Source of the DNA: Bacillus norwichensis
Lineage (GTDB): Bacteria; Bacillota; Bacilli; Bacillales; Bacillaceae_C
Reading direction: 5' to 3'
DNA: 60,616 nt
Assembly (NCBI RefSeq): GCF_014836955.1
Contig: NZ_JACSPV010000005.1
Coordinates: 1-60,616, forward strand
The notes under the pieces are model-generated. The model was not told the origin of the DNA and ran no database searches. It saw only the letters and a program-made list of their open reading frames with translations. Shown here piece after piece: positions 18,000-25,923 of the stretch. A program made the position numbers and the translations under genes. Numbering within the stretch: the stretch's first letter is position 1; each line of letters begins with the position of its first letter.

Positions 18000-18047
18000 A
18001 AATGCCTAATGAAAACGCACAGATCTATGCACTTTCATTAGACATTT
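18000..18047 (-). terminator. Terminator-like hairpin before capD
   Basis: AAATG-CTAATGAAA-GCA pairs with TGC-TTCATTAG-CATTT around CAGATCTA. On the minus strand it is followed by ATTTATTTTATAG. It lies between the phosphatase gene and capD and could separate the two transcripts or attenuate read-through. Confidence 0.5.
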
Positions 18048-18059
18048 AGTACCTTTAGC

Positions 18060-18205
18060 CTAATAAAATAGTAAAATATGGGCATCCAACCCGCCCTCAC
18101 ACCACACCAATGACGACTGGCGTCTAAGGTTAGGGGTCCTGTCCCACCCACGGCATGGTCGAGTGTCTCCGTTGATAGCGGTGAGGAGACATAACCGAAA
18201 ACTTC
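18060..18205. other. GC-rich block with nested stems, possible structured RNA or element fragment
   Basis: This stretch is clearly richer in G+C than its AT-rich surroundings. It contains TGTCTCC pairing with GGAGACA (about 18164-18192), an outer GGTTA/TAACC pair, GACG-CGTC and a GGGG-CCTG-CCC stem. A 65-codon minus-strand frame through it has no ribosome site and unnatural composition. I do not recognise an RNA family. It could be a structured noncoding RNA, a leader, or part of a mobile element such as an intron fragment. Confidence 0.35.
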
Positions 18206-18221
18206 CAAAACCTTTGGTGAA

Positions 18222-18989
18222 TTAAAAAAGGCCAAAGAGTTTCTTCTTTTTTACTCGTTCAGGGATTTCTCTAAAAATATCTTTTCCGTCTACAATGGCT
18301 TCAGCATTATCCAAAAACATAAACAGGACGTCTGTTCCATATTGTTTGTGGATAGATTCACAAGCTTCTTCCATCTTAAACGTTCGATTGTGCGTATTGT
18401 GTGCGTCCGATGCCACAAAGTGAGTGAGATTAGCTTCGATTAGATCCGCAGTGAATTTCTGGATCTTTTTCCCAAAGTAACCAACGAAACTCCCAGCCGT
18501 TATCTGTGTAGCTGCTCCGTTTTTCACCAGTTTGTACAATTTCTCTGGCTGTTCTATCAGTTCGGAATTCCTTTCTGGATGAACGATAACAGGTGTAAGA
18601 CCCTTCATCTGCAGATCGTACAAAAGCTGCTCCGTATAACGTGGCACATGACCAGATGGCAGTTCGACAAATACATAGGAAGAAATGTTAGCTAATGTTA
18701 AAATCTCGCCTTGGTCAAAGTCCTCGACCATTTCTCCGTAAATGCGAGTTTCCTGTCCTGGCAAGATTTCTATTTTTACCTGTTCACTTTTGAGGTAATC
18801 ATTCAGTTCATTCGTCTTTTGAATAATCTCCTCTTTGAAGTTATTATATTTTCCATTTTGATGATGCGGCGTTGCAATGATTTTCTTGATGCCTTCTTCT
18901 TGAGCTTTTTGGGCCATAAGCAGGCTTTCTGTAAAATCACCAGCGCCGTCATCAATACCGGGCAATATATGACAATGTATATCTATCAA
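18222..18989 (-). CDS. ywqE: Tyrosine-protein phosphatase of the PHP family (YwqE/CpsB/CapC), 255 aa
   Basis: Manganese-dependent PHP-fold phosphatase that dephosphorylates the BY-kinase and its targets. Motifs: IDIHCHILPGIDDGAGD at the extreme N-terminus, IATPHH, PGQETRIYG, VIVHPERN and VASDAHNTHNRTF, together the metal ligands. TTG 18989 is chosen because GGGGAGG lies 8 bases before it and the product then begins MIDIHCH and is 255 aa, the usual YwqE length; the longer reading adds a non-homologous leader. It is the third gene of the wzz-kinase-phosphatase operon. Confidence 0.92.
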   Translation of the reverse strand: MIDIHCHILPGIDDGAGDFTESLLMAQKAQEEGIKKIIATPHHQNGKYNNFKEEIIQKTNELNDYLKSEQVKIEILPGQETRIYGEMVEDFDQGEILTLANISSYVFVELPSGHVPRYTEQLLYDLQMKGLTPVIVHPERNSELIEQPEKLYKLVKNGAATQITAGSFVGYFGKKIQKFTADLIEANLTHFVASDAHNTHNRTFKMEEACESIHKQYGTDVLFMFLDNAEAIVDGKDIFREIPERVKKKKLFGLF

Positions 18990-19082
18990 TGCGGTTTCCT
19001 CCCCTATTGTATAGACATTATTTAATATTTTACCATTCCACTGGAATTTCCGCATTAGTAAATAGCAAAACTTGTCGATTAG

Positions 19083-19790
19083 TTAATTTGCCCCATAATA
19101 GTAATAATAGTCATTGCTTCTGTTCATCTTTTTATTATTCAAAACAACACCAAGGATTTTACCATTGGCTGCTTCCAACAGTTCTTTCGTTTTAGCTGCT
19201 GCTTCAATTTCTGTTTTACCGCTCGAAATAACCAGTACAGTACCATCACATTGATTCGACAGAATCTGTGCATCTGTCACTGCCAAAACAGGAGGAGTAT
19301 CGAAAATGATCATGTCATATGCGTCTTTCGCCTCTTTGAAAAACTCCTTCATACCTTTTGAGCTTAACAATTCAGCGGGATTTGGCGGAATGGGCCCGGA
19401 AGGCAACACATGGAGTAATTCTTCATCCGTCGTTTTGATCGCATCCTTCAACTCCATTTGTCGGGTCAATACGTTTGTCAGGCCAAATGTATTCGTGATA
19501 CCGAATGTGTAATGCGCTGTCGGTTTCCGAAGGTCAGCATCAATCAACAGCACACGTTTCCCTTGTTGGGCGAATACGATCGCCAGGTTGGCCGTCGTAG
19601 TTGATTTTCCTTCACCTGGCCCTGAAGATGTCACCATGATGCTGCGAATCTCTTCATCTATAGACGAGAATTCTATATTGGTCCTAATCGTCCGGTATTG
19701 TTCCGAGATTGGAGATTTAGGATTCAGTTTTGTAATCAGCTTTCGCCTTGTAGACTGCATGGCTTTTTTACCTTTGCTACTTCGAACCAA
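19083..19790 (-). CDS. ywqD: Bacterial tyrosine kinase (BY-kinase; YwqD/CpsD/CapB), 235 aa
   Basis: P-loop autophosphorylating tyrosine kinase controlling polysaccharide chain length and UDP-sugar dehydrogenases. SEQYRTIRTNIEF precedes Walker A SSGPGEGKSTTT, Walker A' VLLIDADLRKP and Walker B MIIFDTPPVLA. The C-terminus carries the tyrosine cluster DYYYYYGAN that is autophosphorylated. TTG 19790 is chosen because GAGGAG lies 8 bases upstream; the slightly earlier GTG would overlap that site. It overlaps the adaptor gene by about 14 bp. The nearby UDP-sugar dehydrogenase is a plausible substrate, by analogy with B. subtilis. Confidence 0.93.
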   Translation of the reverse strand: MVRSSKGKKAMQSTRRKLITKLNPKSPISEQYRTIRTNIEFSSIDEEIRSIMVTSSGPGEGKSTTTANLAIVFAQQGKRVLLIDADLRKPTAHYTFGITNTFGLTNVLTRQMELKDAIKTTDEELLHVLPSGPIPPNPAELLSSKGMKEFFKEAKDAYDMIIFDTPPVLAVTDAQILSNQCDGTVLVISSGKTEIEAAAKTKELLEAANGKILGVVLNNKKMNRSNDYYYYYGAN

Positions 19791-20523
19791 GTGTCTCACT
19801 CCTCAGTCTTGGACTTCTTTCTGTCCGAGACATTTTTTGCATATCCTGTTCTTCAAAAGTGGCAATGGCACCGAGAACAGGAAGCTCTAATAGTTTTTCT
19901 ACATCCTGTTCTGTTTTCACCGTATTGTCCAGATATTCTAATAAGAAAGCAATCCCGATTCCCGCCATAAGTCCTACAATGAAGGCAATGGCAATATTAA
20001 GAATTGGCCTTGGCTTTACAGGTGACTGAGTTTCTCCCACTTCCGCTTTTGCAAGGATGCTGACATTATCGACGTTCATGATGTCTACAATTTCTTTTTG
20101 AAAAACAGTTGCGATCTGGTTGGCAATTTCCGCCGCTTGATTAGGATCGGGATCCTGTACGGTTATATTGACAACCTGCGAATCTTTTTCACTTTGGACT
20201 GTAATTTTTTTATCTAATTGACTGACTGTCATGCCCAAATCCAAGTCTTCATTAACCTGATTTAAAATTGCAGCACTCTTGATAATGACACTATATGTAT
20301 TAATCAATTGCAGGTTTGTTTGAATTTCTCCCGGATTCACTATAGTCTGGTCGCTCTTCGTCTGATTCACCAATAGCTGTGTAGAAGATTGGTAGATTGG
20401 CGTGATAACGAAATAACTGACAATTCCGCTGATCAGAACGGCAGCCATAGTAATGAGCACGATTAAATTTAGACGCTTCCGGATAGTCTCCATAAGCTCT
20501 CTGAGACTGATTGTTTCTTCCAT
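19777..20523 (-). CDS. ywqC: Wzz-type chain-length determinant / kinase activator (YwqC/CapA), 248 aa
   Basis: Membrane adaptor of the capsule machinery. Helix 1 at about residues 16-38 (LIVLITMAAVLISGIVSYFV), an extracytoplasmic domain with YQSSTQLLVNQ and VQDPDPNQAAEIANQI, then helix 2 at about 177-198 after SPVKPRPILN. The short cytoplasmic tail with EYLDNTVKTEQDVEKLLELPVLG activates the BY-kinase. GAGGATAAC precedes ATG. It is the first gene of the minus-strand operon and its upstream region is shared with the divergent SGNH-like gene. Confidence 0.92.
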   Translation of the reverse strand: MEETISLRELMETIRKRLNLIVLITMAAVLISGIVSYFVITPIYQSSTQLLVNQTKSDQTIVNPGEIQTNLQLINTYSVIIKSAAILNQVNEDLDLGMTVSQLDKKITVQSEKDSQVVNITVQDPDPNQAAEIANQIATVFQKEIVDIMNVDNVSILAKAEVGETQSPVKPRPILNIAIAFIVGLMAGIGIAFLLEYLDNTVKTEQDVEKLLELPVLGAIATFEEQDMQKMSRTERSPRLRSETLGSK

Positions 20524-20621
20524 GTTATCCTCCTAGACAAACTTTTTAATTTATGGCATGTTAAATCATAGGTTTTTATGTAAAAATAGACCACTAGGTA
20601 CGATTATATGTCGTATAATAG

Positions 20622-20640
20622 AAAAAAGCTAGACGTTTTT
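20622..20640. repeat. AAAAAAGCTAGAYGTTTTT motif, copy 1
   Basis: AAAAAAGCTAGACGTTTTT in the divergent gap between the wzz-like and SGNH-like genes. A copy with one difference lies at 27683-27701, and a shorter related copy (AAAAAGCTCGATGTTT) at about 59309-59324. All three are in promoter regions. The role is unknown. Confidence 0.4.
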
Positions 20641-20710
20641 GAGTGGACGAATACATATTTTACATTTTTTACAAATTCTTAATGTTATTTTAAAAATCAG
20701 GGGGATTCAT

Positions 20711-21505
20711 ATGCGCAAGTTTTTTACCTTAATCGTCATCGTAATAACAGTCCTCTTTCTCGGTGCAGCTCACTTATATTGGAAAGAGAAGACAAGTGCT
20801 TATGCTCCGGCGCCAAAGGTTGAGAAAAAAGATGCAGCTAGTTCGAAAGGGAAAACAAAGAAACCGGTCAAATCGGAGGCAAAGGATGTATTGGCCTCTA
20901 CGGCTAACTGGCCTAAGAAGGCTCAGGATGCTTTTAAAAAAGCTGTCGAGGAAGGGCGCCCTTATAATATTGCTTTCGTCGGCTCTGAATCAGTCGGTAA
21001 AGAGGACGGAGGATGGTCTGTGATGCTCCAAGAAGCAATGGATAAAACATATGGCGATACCGTGGAAGTGGAACTATTTGAATACGCGGAGAGGTCAGAT
21101 GAATTCATCAATAATGGACACGCTGATGAAGTCGCTAAATTCAATCCGGATTTTGTTTTGTTCGAACCTTTTACATTGAATGATAATGGAAATGTCGAAG
21201 TGGAAGACAGCCAAGAAAACATTCTAACGTTTATTTCTACTGTAAAAGAGCAGAATGAGGATGCACTTGTGGTCCTGCAGCCGCCGCATCCGATTCATGG
21301 CGCAACCTTCTATCCTTCTCAAGTCAATCAATTGAAAGAATTTGCCAACGTAGAGGGCTTAGACTACCTGGATCACTGGAGTGAGTGGCCAGAGCCGGAA
21401 AATGAAGAGCTCCGCACATATTTGCAAGATAAGCAAAGTGCGCCAAACGAAAAGGGACACGAAGTGTGGTTCGAATTTTTGAGAGATTATTTTATAGCGA
21501 AGTAA
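20711..21505 (+). CDS. SGNH-hydrolase-like membrane-anchored protein, 264 aa
   Basis: The start is ATG 20711, preceded by CAGGGGG; 24 upstream in-frame codons lack a ribosome site. An N-terminal signal anchor (FFTLIVIVITVLFLGAAHLYW) is followed by a Lys-rich linker and a GDSL/SGNH-like fold. The block-I-like motif is NIAFVGSESVGKEDGGW (Ser in VGSES), and a His occurs in the late segment (NEKGHEVW). These proteins often accompany exopolysaccharide operons and may remove acyl groups at the cell surface. The motifs are weaker than in the SGNH protein at 21970, so activity is less certain. It is divergent from the wzz operon and ends at a terminator. Confidence 0.68.
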   Translation: MRKFFTLIVIVITVLFLGAAHLYWKEKTSAYAPAPKVEKKDAASSKGKTKKPVKSEAKDVLASTANWPKKAQDAFKKAVEEGRPYNIAFVGSESVGKEDGGWSVMLQEAMDKTYGDTVEVELFEYAERSDEFINNGHADEVAKFNPDFVLFEPFTLNDNGNVEVEDSQENILTFISTVKEQNEDALVVLQPPHPIHGATFYPSQVNQLKEFANVEGLDYLDHWSEWPEPENEELRTYLQDKQSAPNEKGHEVWFEFLRDYFIAK

Positions 21506-21508
21506 GCG

Positions 21509-21541
21509 AGGGGACCAGCGGGGAGCTGGTTCCTTTTTTTA
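21509..21541 (+). terminator. Intrinsic terminator
   Basis: GGGGACCAGC pairs with GCTGGTTCC around GGGGA, followed by TTTTTTT. It closes the SGNH-like gene. Confidence 0.85.
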
Positions 21542-21554
21542 TTTTGGAGTGCGT

Positions 21555-21850
21555 GGACAGTAACTATGCTTGGGCGGACAATTGTTTCTAATTTCGGATA
21601 GAGTAACTCGGGCAACAGGGTGAGATTTCGAATCGGGGACAGTATCTATAGCAAAATGGATAGTATTTATGAATTCTGGACAGTATCTATAGTAAAACGG
21701 ATAGCTTTTCAAATCACGGGCAGTATTACAAATTTACAGATGGTATTACTCCTTCCCGGACAGTAATTCGAAATCTCAGACAGTATCCCGGAACTTCGGA
21801 CAGTAAATCAACATCCCAAACAGTTTTTCCGCTTTTAAGGATAGTGATTC
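21555..21850 (+). repeat. Degenerate 20-21 bp direct-repeat array A (core GGACAGTAT)
   Basis: Fourteen units start at 21555, 21576, 21596, 21637, 21658, 21678, 21699, 21718, 21738, 21758, 21778, 21798, 21818 and 21839; a weak one would fit near 21616. The core GGACAGTAT (variants GGATAGTAT, AGACAGTAT, GGGCAGTAT) alternates with 11-12 variable bases. Spacing is 19-21 bp throughout. It fills the non-coding gap between two SGNH-hydrolase genes. A second array of the same kind and orientation is at 25924-26190. It is not a CRISPR array (no conserved long repeat or unique spacers) and not coding (period not fixed at a multiple of 3). Confidence 0.85.
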
Positions 21851-21969
21851 AAAGGCAGAACTTCCACCCTCTCCAGGCCAAGCAGCAAGGTTTTCGAACC
21901 TTAAAATTCATGTAAACCTTCACGACTTTTTATGGTACTCTTGTTATTACAACAATCCTGAGGTGTATC

Positions 21970-22671
21970 ATGGGCAGAAAAATTCTTTTTATTTCTATCG
22001 GGTTTAACTTGCTGTTCCTTATTATAACGGGGCTCTCTTTCGTTAAGTTTGATAAAGTTGATGCGGGTGCAAAGAAGTCCAATGCTGTCAAAAGAACGGG
22101 CTTTCATTATTATGAACGGACGACTTTATTTAACGAGTTGCCAATTCCACCGGGTTCCATCGTATTTTTAGGGGATAGCCTTACTTTCAGAACGGAATGG
22201 AGTGAGCTTTTTCCTGGAAAAAATGTGATTAACCGAGGTATTGGCAGTGATACGACGGAAGGGGTTCTTGATCGGCTGGATAGTGTAATTACTGCTCAAC
22301 CAAAGCAAATTTTTCTTCTTATCGGTGTGAATGATTTAAAGAACCGCAGTGTTTCTGCTACCTTCAAAAGTTATTCTGTCATCATTGATCGAATTCAAAC
22401 CGGTTCACCCAATACGGAGATCTTTATCCAAAGTTTGCTCCCTGTTAATAACAGCAGGTATGGCAATATTTTAACAAACGATAAAATCAAGAAAATGAAC
22501 ATGAAGTTGCGCTCTTTGGCAAACAGTTCAGGTGTTCACTTTATTGATCTTTACTCCACTTTCGCCAAGGATGATCAGCTTCCGGAAGAGTATACAGTAG
22601 ATGGAATCCATTTAACTGGAAAAGGTTATATCCTTTGGAGAGAGTCCATAAAAGAATACGTTGGTCCATAA
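21970..22671 (+). CDS. SGNH/GDSL-family acylhydrolase, membrane-anchored, 233 aa
   Basis: Secreted or anchored esterase. An N-terminal hydrophobic segment (ILFISIGFNLLFLIITGLSF) is a signal peptide or anchor. Block I is VFLGDSLTF (nucleophile Ser), block II is VINRGIGSDTTEGVLDRL (Gly), block III is LLIGVNDLKN (Asn), and block V is DGIHLTGKGY (Asp, His). All four blocks are intact, and length is typical of lipase/acylhydrolase GDSL proteins. TGAGGTG precedes ATG. It lies after repeat array A and probably deacetylates a wall or capsule polymer; the substrate is inference. Confidence 0.88.
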   Translation: MGRKILFISIGFNLLFLIITGLSFVKFDKVDAGAKKSNAVKRTGFHYYERTTLFNELPIPPGSIVFLGDSLTFRTEWSELFPGKNVINRGIGSDTTEGVLDRLDSVITAQPKQIFLLIGVNDLKNRSVSATFKSYSVIIDRIQTGSPNTEIFIQSLLPVNNSRYGNILTNDKIKKMNMKLRSLANSSGVHFIDLYSTFAKDDQLPEEYTVDGIHLTGKGYILWRESIKEYVGP

Positions 22672-22677
22672 ACAAGT

Positions 22678-22712
22678 GGCAAGGCCCCATAAAATAGAGC
22701 CTTGCCCCTGCT
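22678..22712. terminator. Bidirectional terminator
   Basis: GGCAAGGC (22678-22685) pairs with GCCTTGCC (22699-22706). It separates the converging SGNH hydrolase and protease genes; the T tract on the plus side is broken (CCTGCTTTT). Confidence 0.65.
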
Positions 22713-22713
22713 T

Positions 22714-23919
22714 TTACTCTGTATTCGCTTCTTCATCTGGATGTTCGTTGCCTGACTCATCATTTTCTAACTTTGGATCGGATTTAGGTTGTTCATCTTC
22801 AGAAGGAGCTTCCGATTCCTCAAGCTCTTCATCATGAGAGCCGTCCACATCTTGATTTTCCGACTCGTCATCATTTTCCCAGTCGTAATAGTCATCTTCA
22901 TTGTATTCCCAATCTGAGTCGTTCCACTCCCAATAATCATTATATTCATCGTAGAAGTCGAACAAGTTGCTGACCTCTTCCGCACTCATCGGGTTCTGAG
23001 ACCATGTAATAAATTGGTTATGTACACTGAACATAGGTATTGAAAAGCCTATGGATTCGTCTTCAATCAATACAGCAGAGTTGATGCCGATCACTTTTCC
23101 TGTTGTTGCATCCAATAGCGGGCCACCGCTGCTTCCCGGCGCAATCCGGGCATCGATTTGATATACTTTTTCATAATTAAAATCACCTAGGATATCACGG
23201 TCGATTCCTGTCAAATATCCGATGGATGCCGTATTTTCCAATCCTCGCGGGCTGCCAAGCGCAATGACTTCTGTACCCGCAGCAGTTTGTGCCATTTCTG
23301 TTGACAGCGGTTCTTTTCCAGACAATGAATCAACGCGGATGAGGGCAATATCGACTACATCCGAAATACCGATAACCCGCCCTTGATATTCCGTTCCATC
23401 GCTGCTTTTCACCATTACATCTGTAAACCCTGCAACTACGTGGGCGTTGGTTACGACATCCCCTTTATTGGAAAATAAAAATCCTGACCCTTGACTTGTG
23501 TCGGTGAAAATAGTAAATACCTTATCTTGGGAATTTTTAATAATTTCTGTTTTACTTTTTGTTTCTGGAGCTTCGGATGCTTTTACCTCTTTCTGCTTTT
23601 CCAGCTCTGGCTTCGTTTCAGGCTGTTGTTCTTGTTCTTTCTCTTGATCCTGTTCTTTTTTCTGATCTTTTTCTATGACTTGTGTAGCTGGTTTAGGCTC
23701 ATGGCCTGCCTTTATTACTTGTACTGGTTCTTCTTTTTTATTAAAAAAGAAAAAGATTCCCAACCCCGTTCCAGCTAATGCGATCAGTAAAGCCAGCAAA
23801 GACATGATGAATGTTGAACGTGATCCTTTAGCAGCTTTGATCGGCTTTCCACATTCGCTGCAATATTGACCCCTTTTTTGTTTTTCTGCACCGCAATTTG
23901 GACAGTACAATATCCCCAC
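22714..23919 (-). CDS. Zinc-ribbon, membrane-anchored HtrA-like serine protease, 401 aa
   Basis: N-terminal zinc ribbon CPNC(6-9)...CSEC(20-23) in the cytoplasm, one membrane helix at about 37-60, a Lys/Glu/Gln-rich linker to about 125, then a trypsin-like S1C domain. The triad is His in VVTNAHVVAG, Asp in VVDIALIRVD and Ser in APGSSGGPLLD; the oxyanion and substrate loop is intact. There is no PDZ domain. The last about 90 residues are extremely acidic with many Trp and Tyr (NDYWEWNDSDWEYNEDDYYD). This tail is unusual and may bind cations, wall polymers or substrates. It probably acts on misfolded or processed surface proteins. The zinc ribbon suggests membrane-side sensing, which is inference. 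Confidence 0.88.
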   Translation of the reverse strand: MGILYCPNCGAEKQKRGQYCSECGKPIKAAKGSRSTFIMSLLALLIALAGTGLGIFFFFNKKEEPVQVIKAGHEPKPATQVIEKDQKKEQDQEKEQEQQPETKPELEKQKEVKASEAPETKSKTEIIKNSQDKVFTIFTDTSQGSGFLFSNKGDVVTNAHVVAGFTDVMVKSSDGTEYQGRVIGISDVVDIALIRVDSLSGKEPLSTEMAQTAAGTEVIALGSPRGLENTASIGYLTGIDRDILGDFNYEKVYQIDARIAPGSSGGPLLDATTGKVIGINSAVLIEDESIGFSIPMFSVHNQFITWSQNPMSAEEVSNLFDFYDEYNDYWEWNDSDWEYNEDDYYDWENDDESENQDVDGSHDEELEESEAPSEDEQPKSDPKLENDESGNEHPDEEANTE

Positions 23920-24074
23920 CTCTTTCTTTCTGGGAAAAATTATCTATTTTTGCTAATTATACTATAGGTGGAAGGATATTTAATATGAGCATTTTACAAA
24001 ATTAGATTTTCACTAAAAATCCGTTCAAAATCGGCTCTGTACATCTTTATTGATCTTTGGAATTTTTCATCGGA

Positions 24075-24102
24075 TGCCAAAGTCAGTGCTAAAACTTTGG
24101 CA
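24075..24102. other. Perfect 9-bp stem-loop between two genes
   Basis: TGCCAAAGT (24075-24083) pairs with ACTTTGGCA (24094-24102) around CAGTGCTAAA. It lies downstream of pgcA and upstream of the protease gene, both on the minus strand. No T run follows, so it is not a standard terminator. It may protect the pgcA mRNA 3' end or be a weak terminator. Confidence 0.4.
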
Positions 24103-24159
24103 CTTCAGGTAAAGTCCTTTTCCATGCCTTGAAAGCCTTATAAAAAAAGCACTGGATGG

Positions 24160-25866
24160 TCATTTTCCAGCGGCCATATACTCTATTAACCATTTTACTT
24201 TTTTCATCACTGCTTTTTCCAACAATGAGAGTTTTTCTTTACTGTCGGCCATCGTCTTACCTTTTACGGCAAAATAAAATTTACATTTCGGTTCAGTTCC
24301 GGATGGACGGATGCAGAACCAAGATTCATCGGAAAGCTTGAACTTCAGTACATTTGACTTTGGCAAATCTATGAGAGACTTTAATCCACTTGGAGCATGT
24401 ATGGATTCGCCTGCTAAATAGTCTTCCAATTCTATGGTTTGGCTAGGTGGGTCCATTCGAAAGGCATCCATAATACGAGCGATTTGTTTTGATCCATCCT
24501 TCCCTTCCAATTTTATAGATTTTAGCGACTCCTGATAGTACCCATATTTTTCAAAAAGACCCGTCAGTACCTCGTACAGCGAATTTCCCTGGTGCTTATG
24601 ATAAGATGCCATTTCTGCAGCAAGCATCACCGACTGGATTGCATCCTTATCGCGGACGAAATCTCCTATCAGATAACCGCCGCTCTCCTCGTACCCAAAT
24701 AAAAACTGACACTCTCCTGTACTCTCAAATTCATCTATTTTTTCCGCAATAAACTTAAAGCCTGTCAGCGTATCAATGGTTTTAACCGAAAAATCGGACG
24801 CAATGGCTCTTCCCAACTCTGAAGTGACGATTGTTTTGATAATGACACCATTATGTGGCAAGCTTTTTTGCTCAAGCAAGTAATGAAGCATGAGTGCTCC
24901 CAATTGATTACCCGTTAACACAACATATTCTCCTGCAGGATTTTTTACCGCGACCCCAAGGCGGTCAGCATCCGGATCTGTTGCCAATAAAACGTCGGCA
25001 TCGACTTCCTTTGCGTACTGAATGGCGAGCTCAAACACAGCACGCTCTTCGGGATTAGGTGATGTGACTGTCGGAAAATCAGGATCGGGATGCATCTGCT
25101 CTTTGACTAAAGTTACATTGTAATTGCCAGCCGCATTAAAAGCTTTTCGGACAAGCTGAGTGGCAGTTCCGTGCAAAGGAGTGAACACAATCCGCAAGTC
25201 ATTCTGGATTTTTTTGTTCAACCTGATTGTGGTAAGTGAATCAAGATAGGCATTGTCTATTTGATGACCAATATATGTAATATAACCCTGTTGTTGAAGT
25301 TCTTTTTCGTGAGGGGGATTCAGTAAAAATTCAGATTCGATTGTTTGAATTTTATTGACAATGCTGTCAACTGCTTGCAACGGAAGCTGCGCTCCGTCTG
25401 GGCCATACATTTTTAATCCATTGTAGTCAGGCGGATTATGACTGGCTGTGACCATAATGCCGGCGTACGTCCTGAGATAGCGAACGGCAAACGAAAGCAG
25501 CGGTGTCGGTCGAAGATCTTTGAAAAGGAAAGAGCGAACTCCATACATCCCAAGAATTTTCGCCGATTCGAGTGCGAATTCTGGCGACATATGCCTGCAA
25601 TCGTAGGCAATTGCTACACCACACTTCATCGCGTCCTGCCCCTGATCTGTGATATATTTTGCCAGCCCTGCGGCCGCTTTTCGCACAGTGTAAATATTCA
25701 TCCGATTTGTGCCTGGTCCAAGACGCCCGCGGATCCCCGCGGTTCCAAACTCTAAACTGTTGTCAAAGCAATCTTCTGGGTTAGGCTCATTCTGCAATTC
25801 TATTCTTAGAGGATCTTCAGGGGGCAAGTGCTCCAGCCAATGAGCCATGATCGATTTCCACTGCAT
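24160..25866 (-). CDS. pgcA: Alpha-phosphoglucomutase, 568 aa
   Basis: Interconverts glucose-6-phosphate and glucose-1-phosphate, supplying UDP-glucose for capsule and teichoic acid glycosylation. Motifs: GTNRMNIYTVRKA, the phosphoserine loop VTASHNPPDYNGLKMYG, the magnesium loop TDPDADRLGVAV, the sugar loop FGYEESGGYLIGDF and the phosphate loop FCIRPSGTEPKCKFYF. Length and motifs match Bacillus PgcA (YhxB). It is preceded by GAAAGGCG. Just upstream lies repeat array B, then pgi, the adjacent enzyme of hexose-phosphate metabolism. Confidence 0.95.
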   Translation of the reverse strand: MQWKSIMAHWLEHLPPEDPLRIELQNEPNPEDCFDNSLEFGTAGIRGRLGPGTNRMNIYTVRKAAAGLAKYITDQGQDAMKCGVAIAYDCRHMSPEFALESAKILGMYGVRSFLFKDLRPTPLLSFAVRYLRTYAGIMVTASHNPPDYNGLKMYGPDGAQLPLQAVDSIVNKIQTIESEFLLNPPHEKELQQQGYITYIGHQIDNAYLDSLTTIRLNKKIQNDLRIVFTPLHGTATQLVRKAFNAAGNYNVTLVKEQMHPDPDFPTVTSPNPEERAVFELAIQYAKEVDADVLLATDPDADRLGVAVKNPAGEYVVLTGNQLGALMLHYLLEQKSLPHNGVIIKTIVTSELGRAIASDFSVKTIDTLTGFKFIAEKIDEFESTGECQFLFGYEESGGYLIGDFVRDKDAIQSVMLAAEMASYHKHQGNSLYEVLTGLFEKYGYYQESLKSIKLEGKDGSKQIARIMDAFRMDPPSQTIELEDYLAGESIHAPSGLKSLIDLPKSNVLKFKLSDESWFCIRPSGTEPKCKFYFAVKGKTMADSKEKLSLLEKAVMKKVKWLIEYMAAGK

Positions 25867-25923
25867 TAAGTTTCACGCCTTTCTTTGTGCGAGCCGTAGG
25901 GGCTGCGCCAAGTTAGGATAGGA

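Noticed and set aside
18038-18235. 65-codon minus-strand frame across the GC-rich block
   Set aside because: No ribosome site, unnatural composition (VGGTGPLTLDASRHWCGV), overlap with the terminator-like stem and with the phosphatase stop.
21555-21850. CRISPR array
   Set aside because: The repeated core is only about 9 bp, degenerate, with 11-12 bp between cores and no cas genes; CRISPR repeats are longer and near identical.
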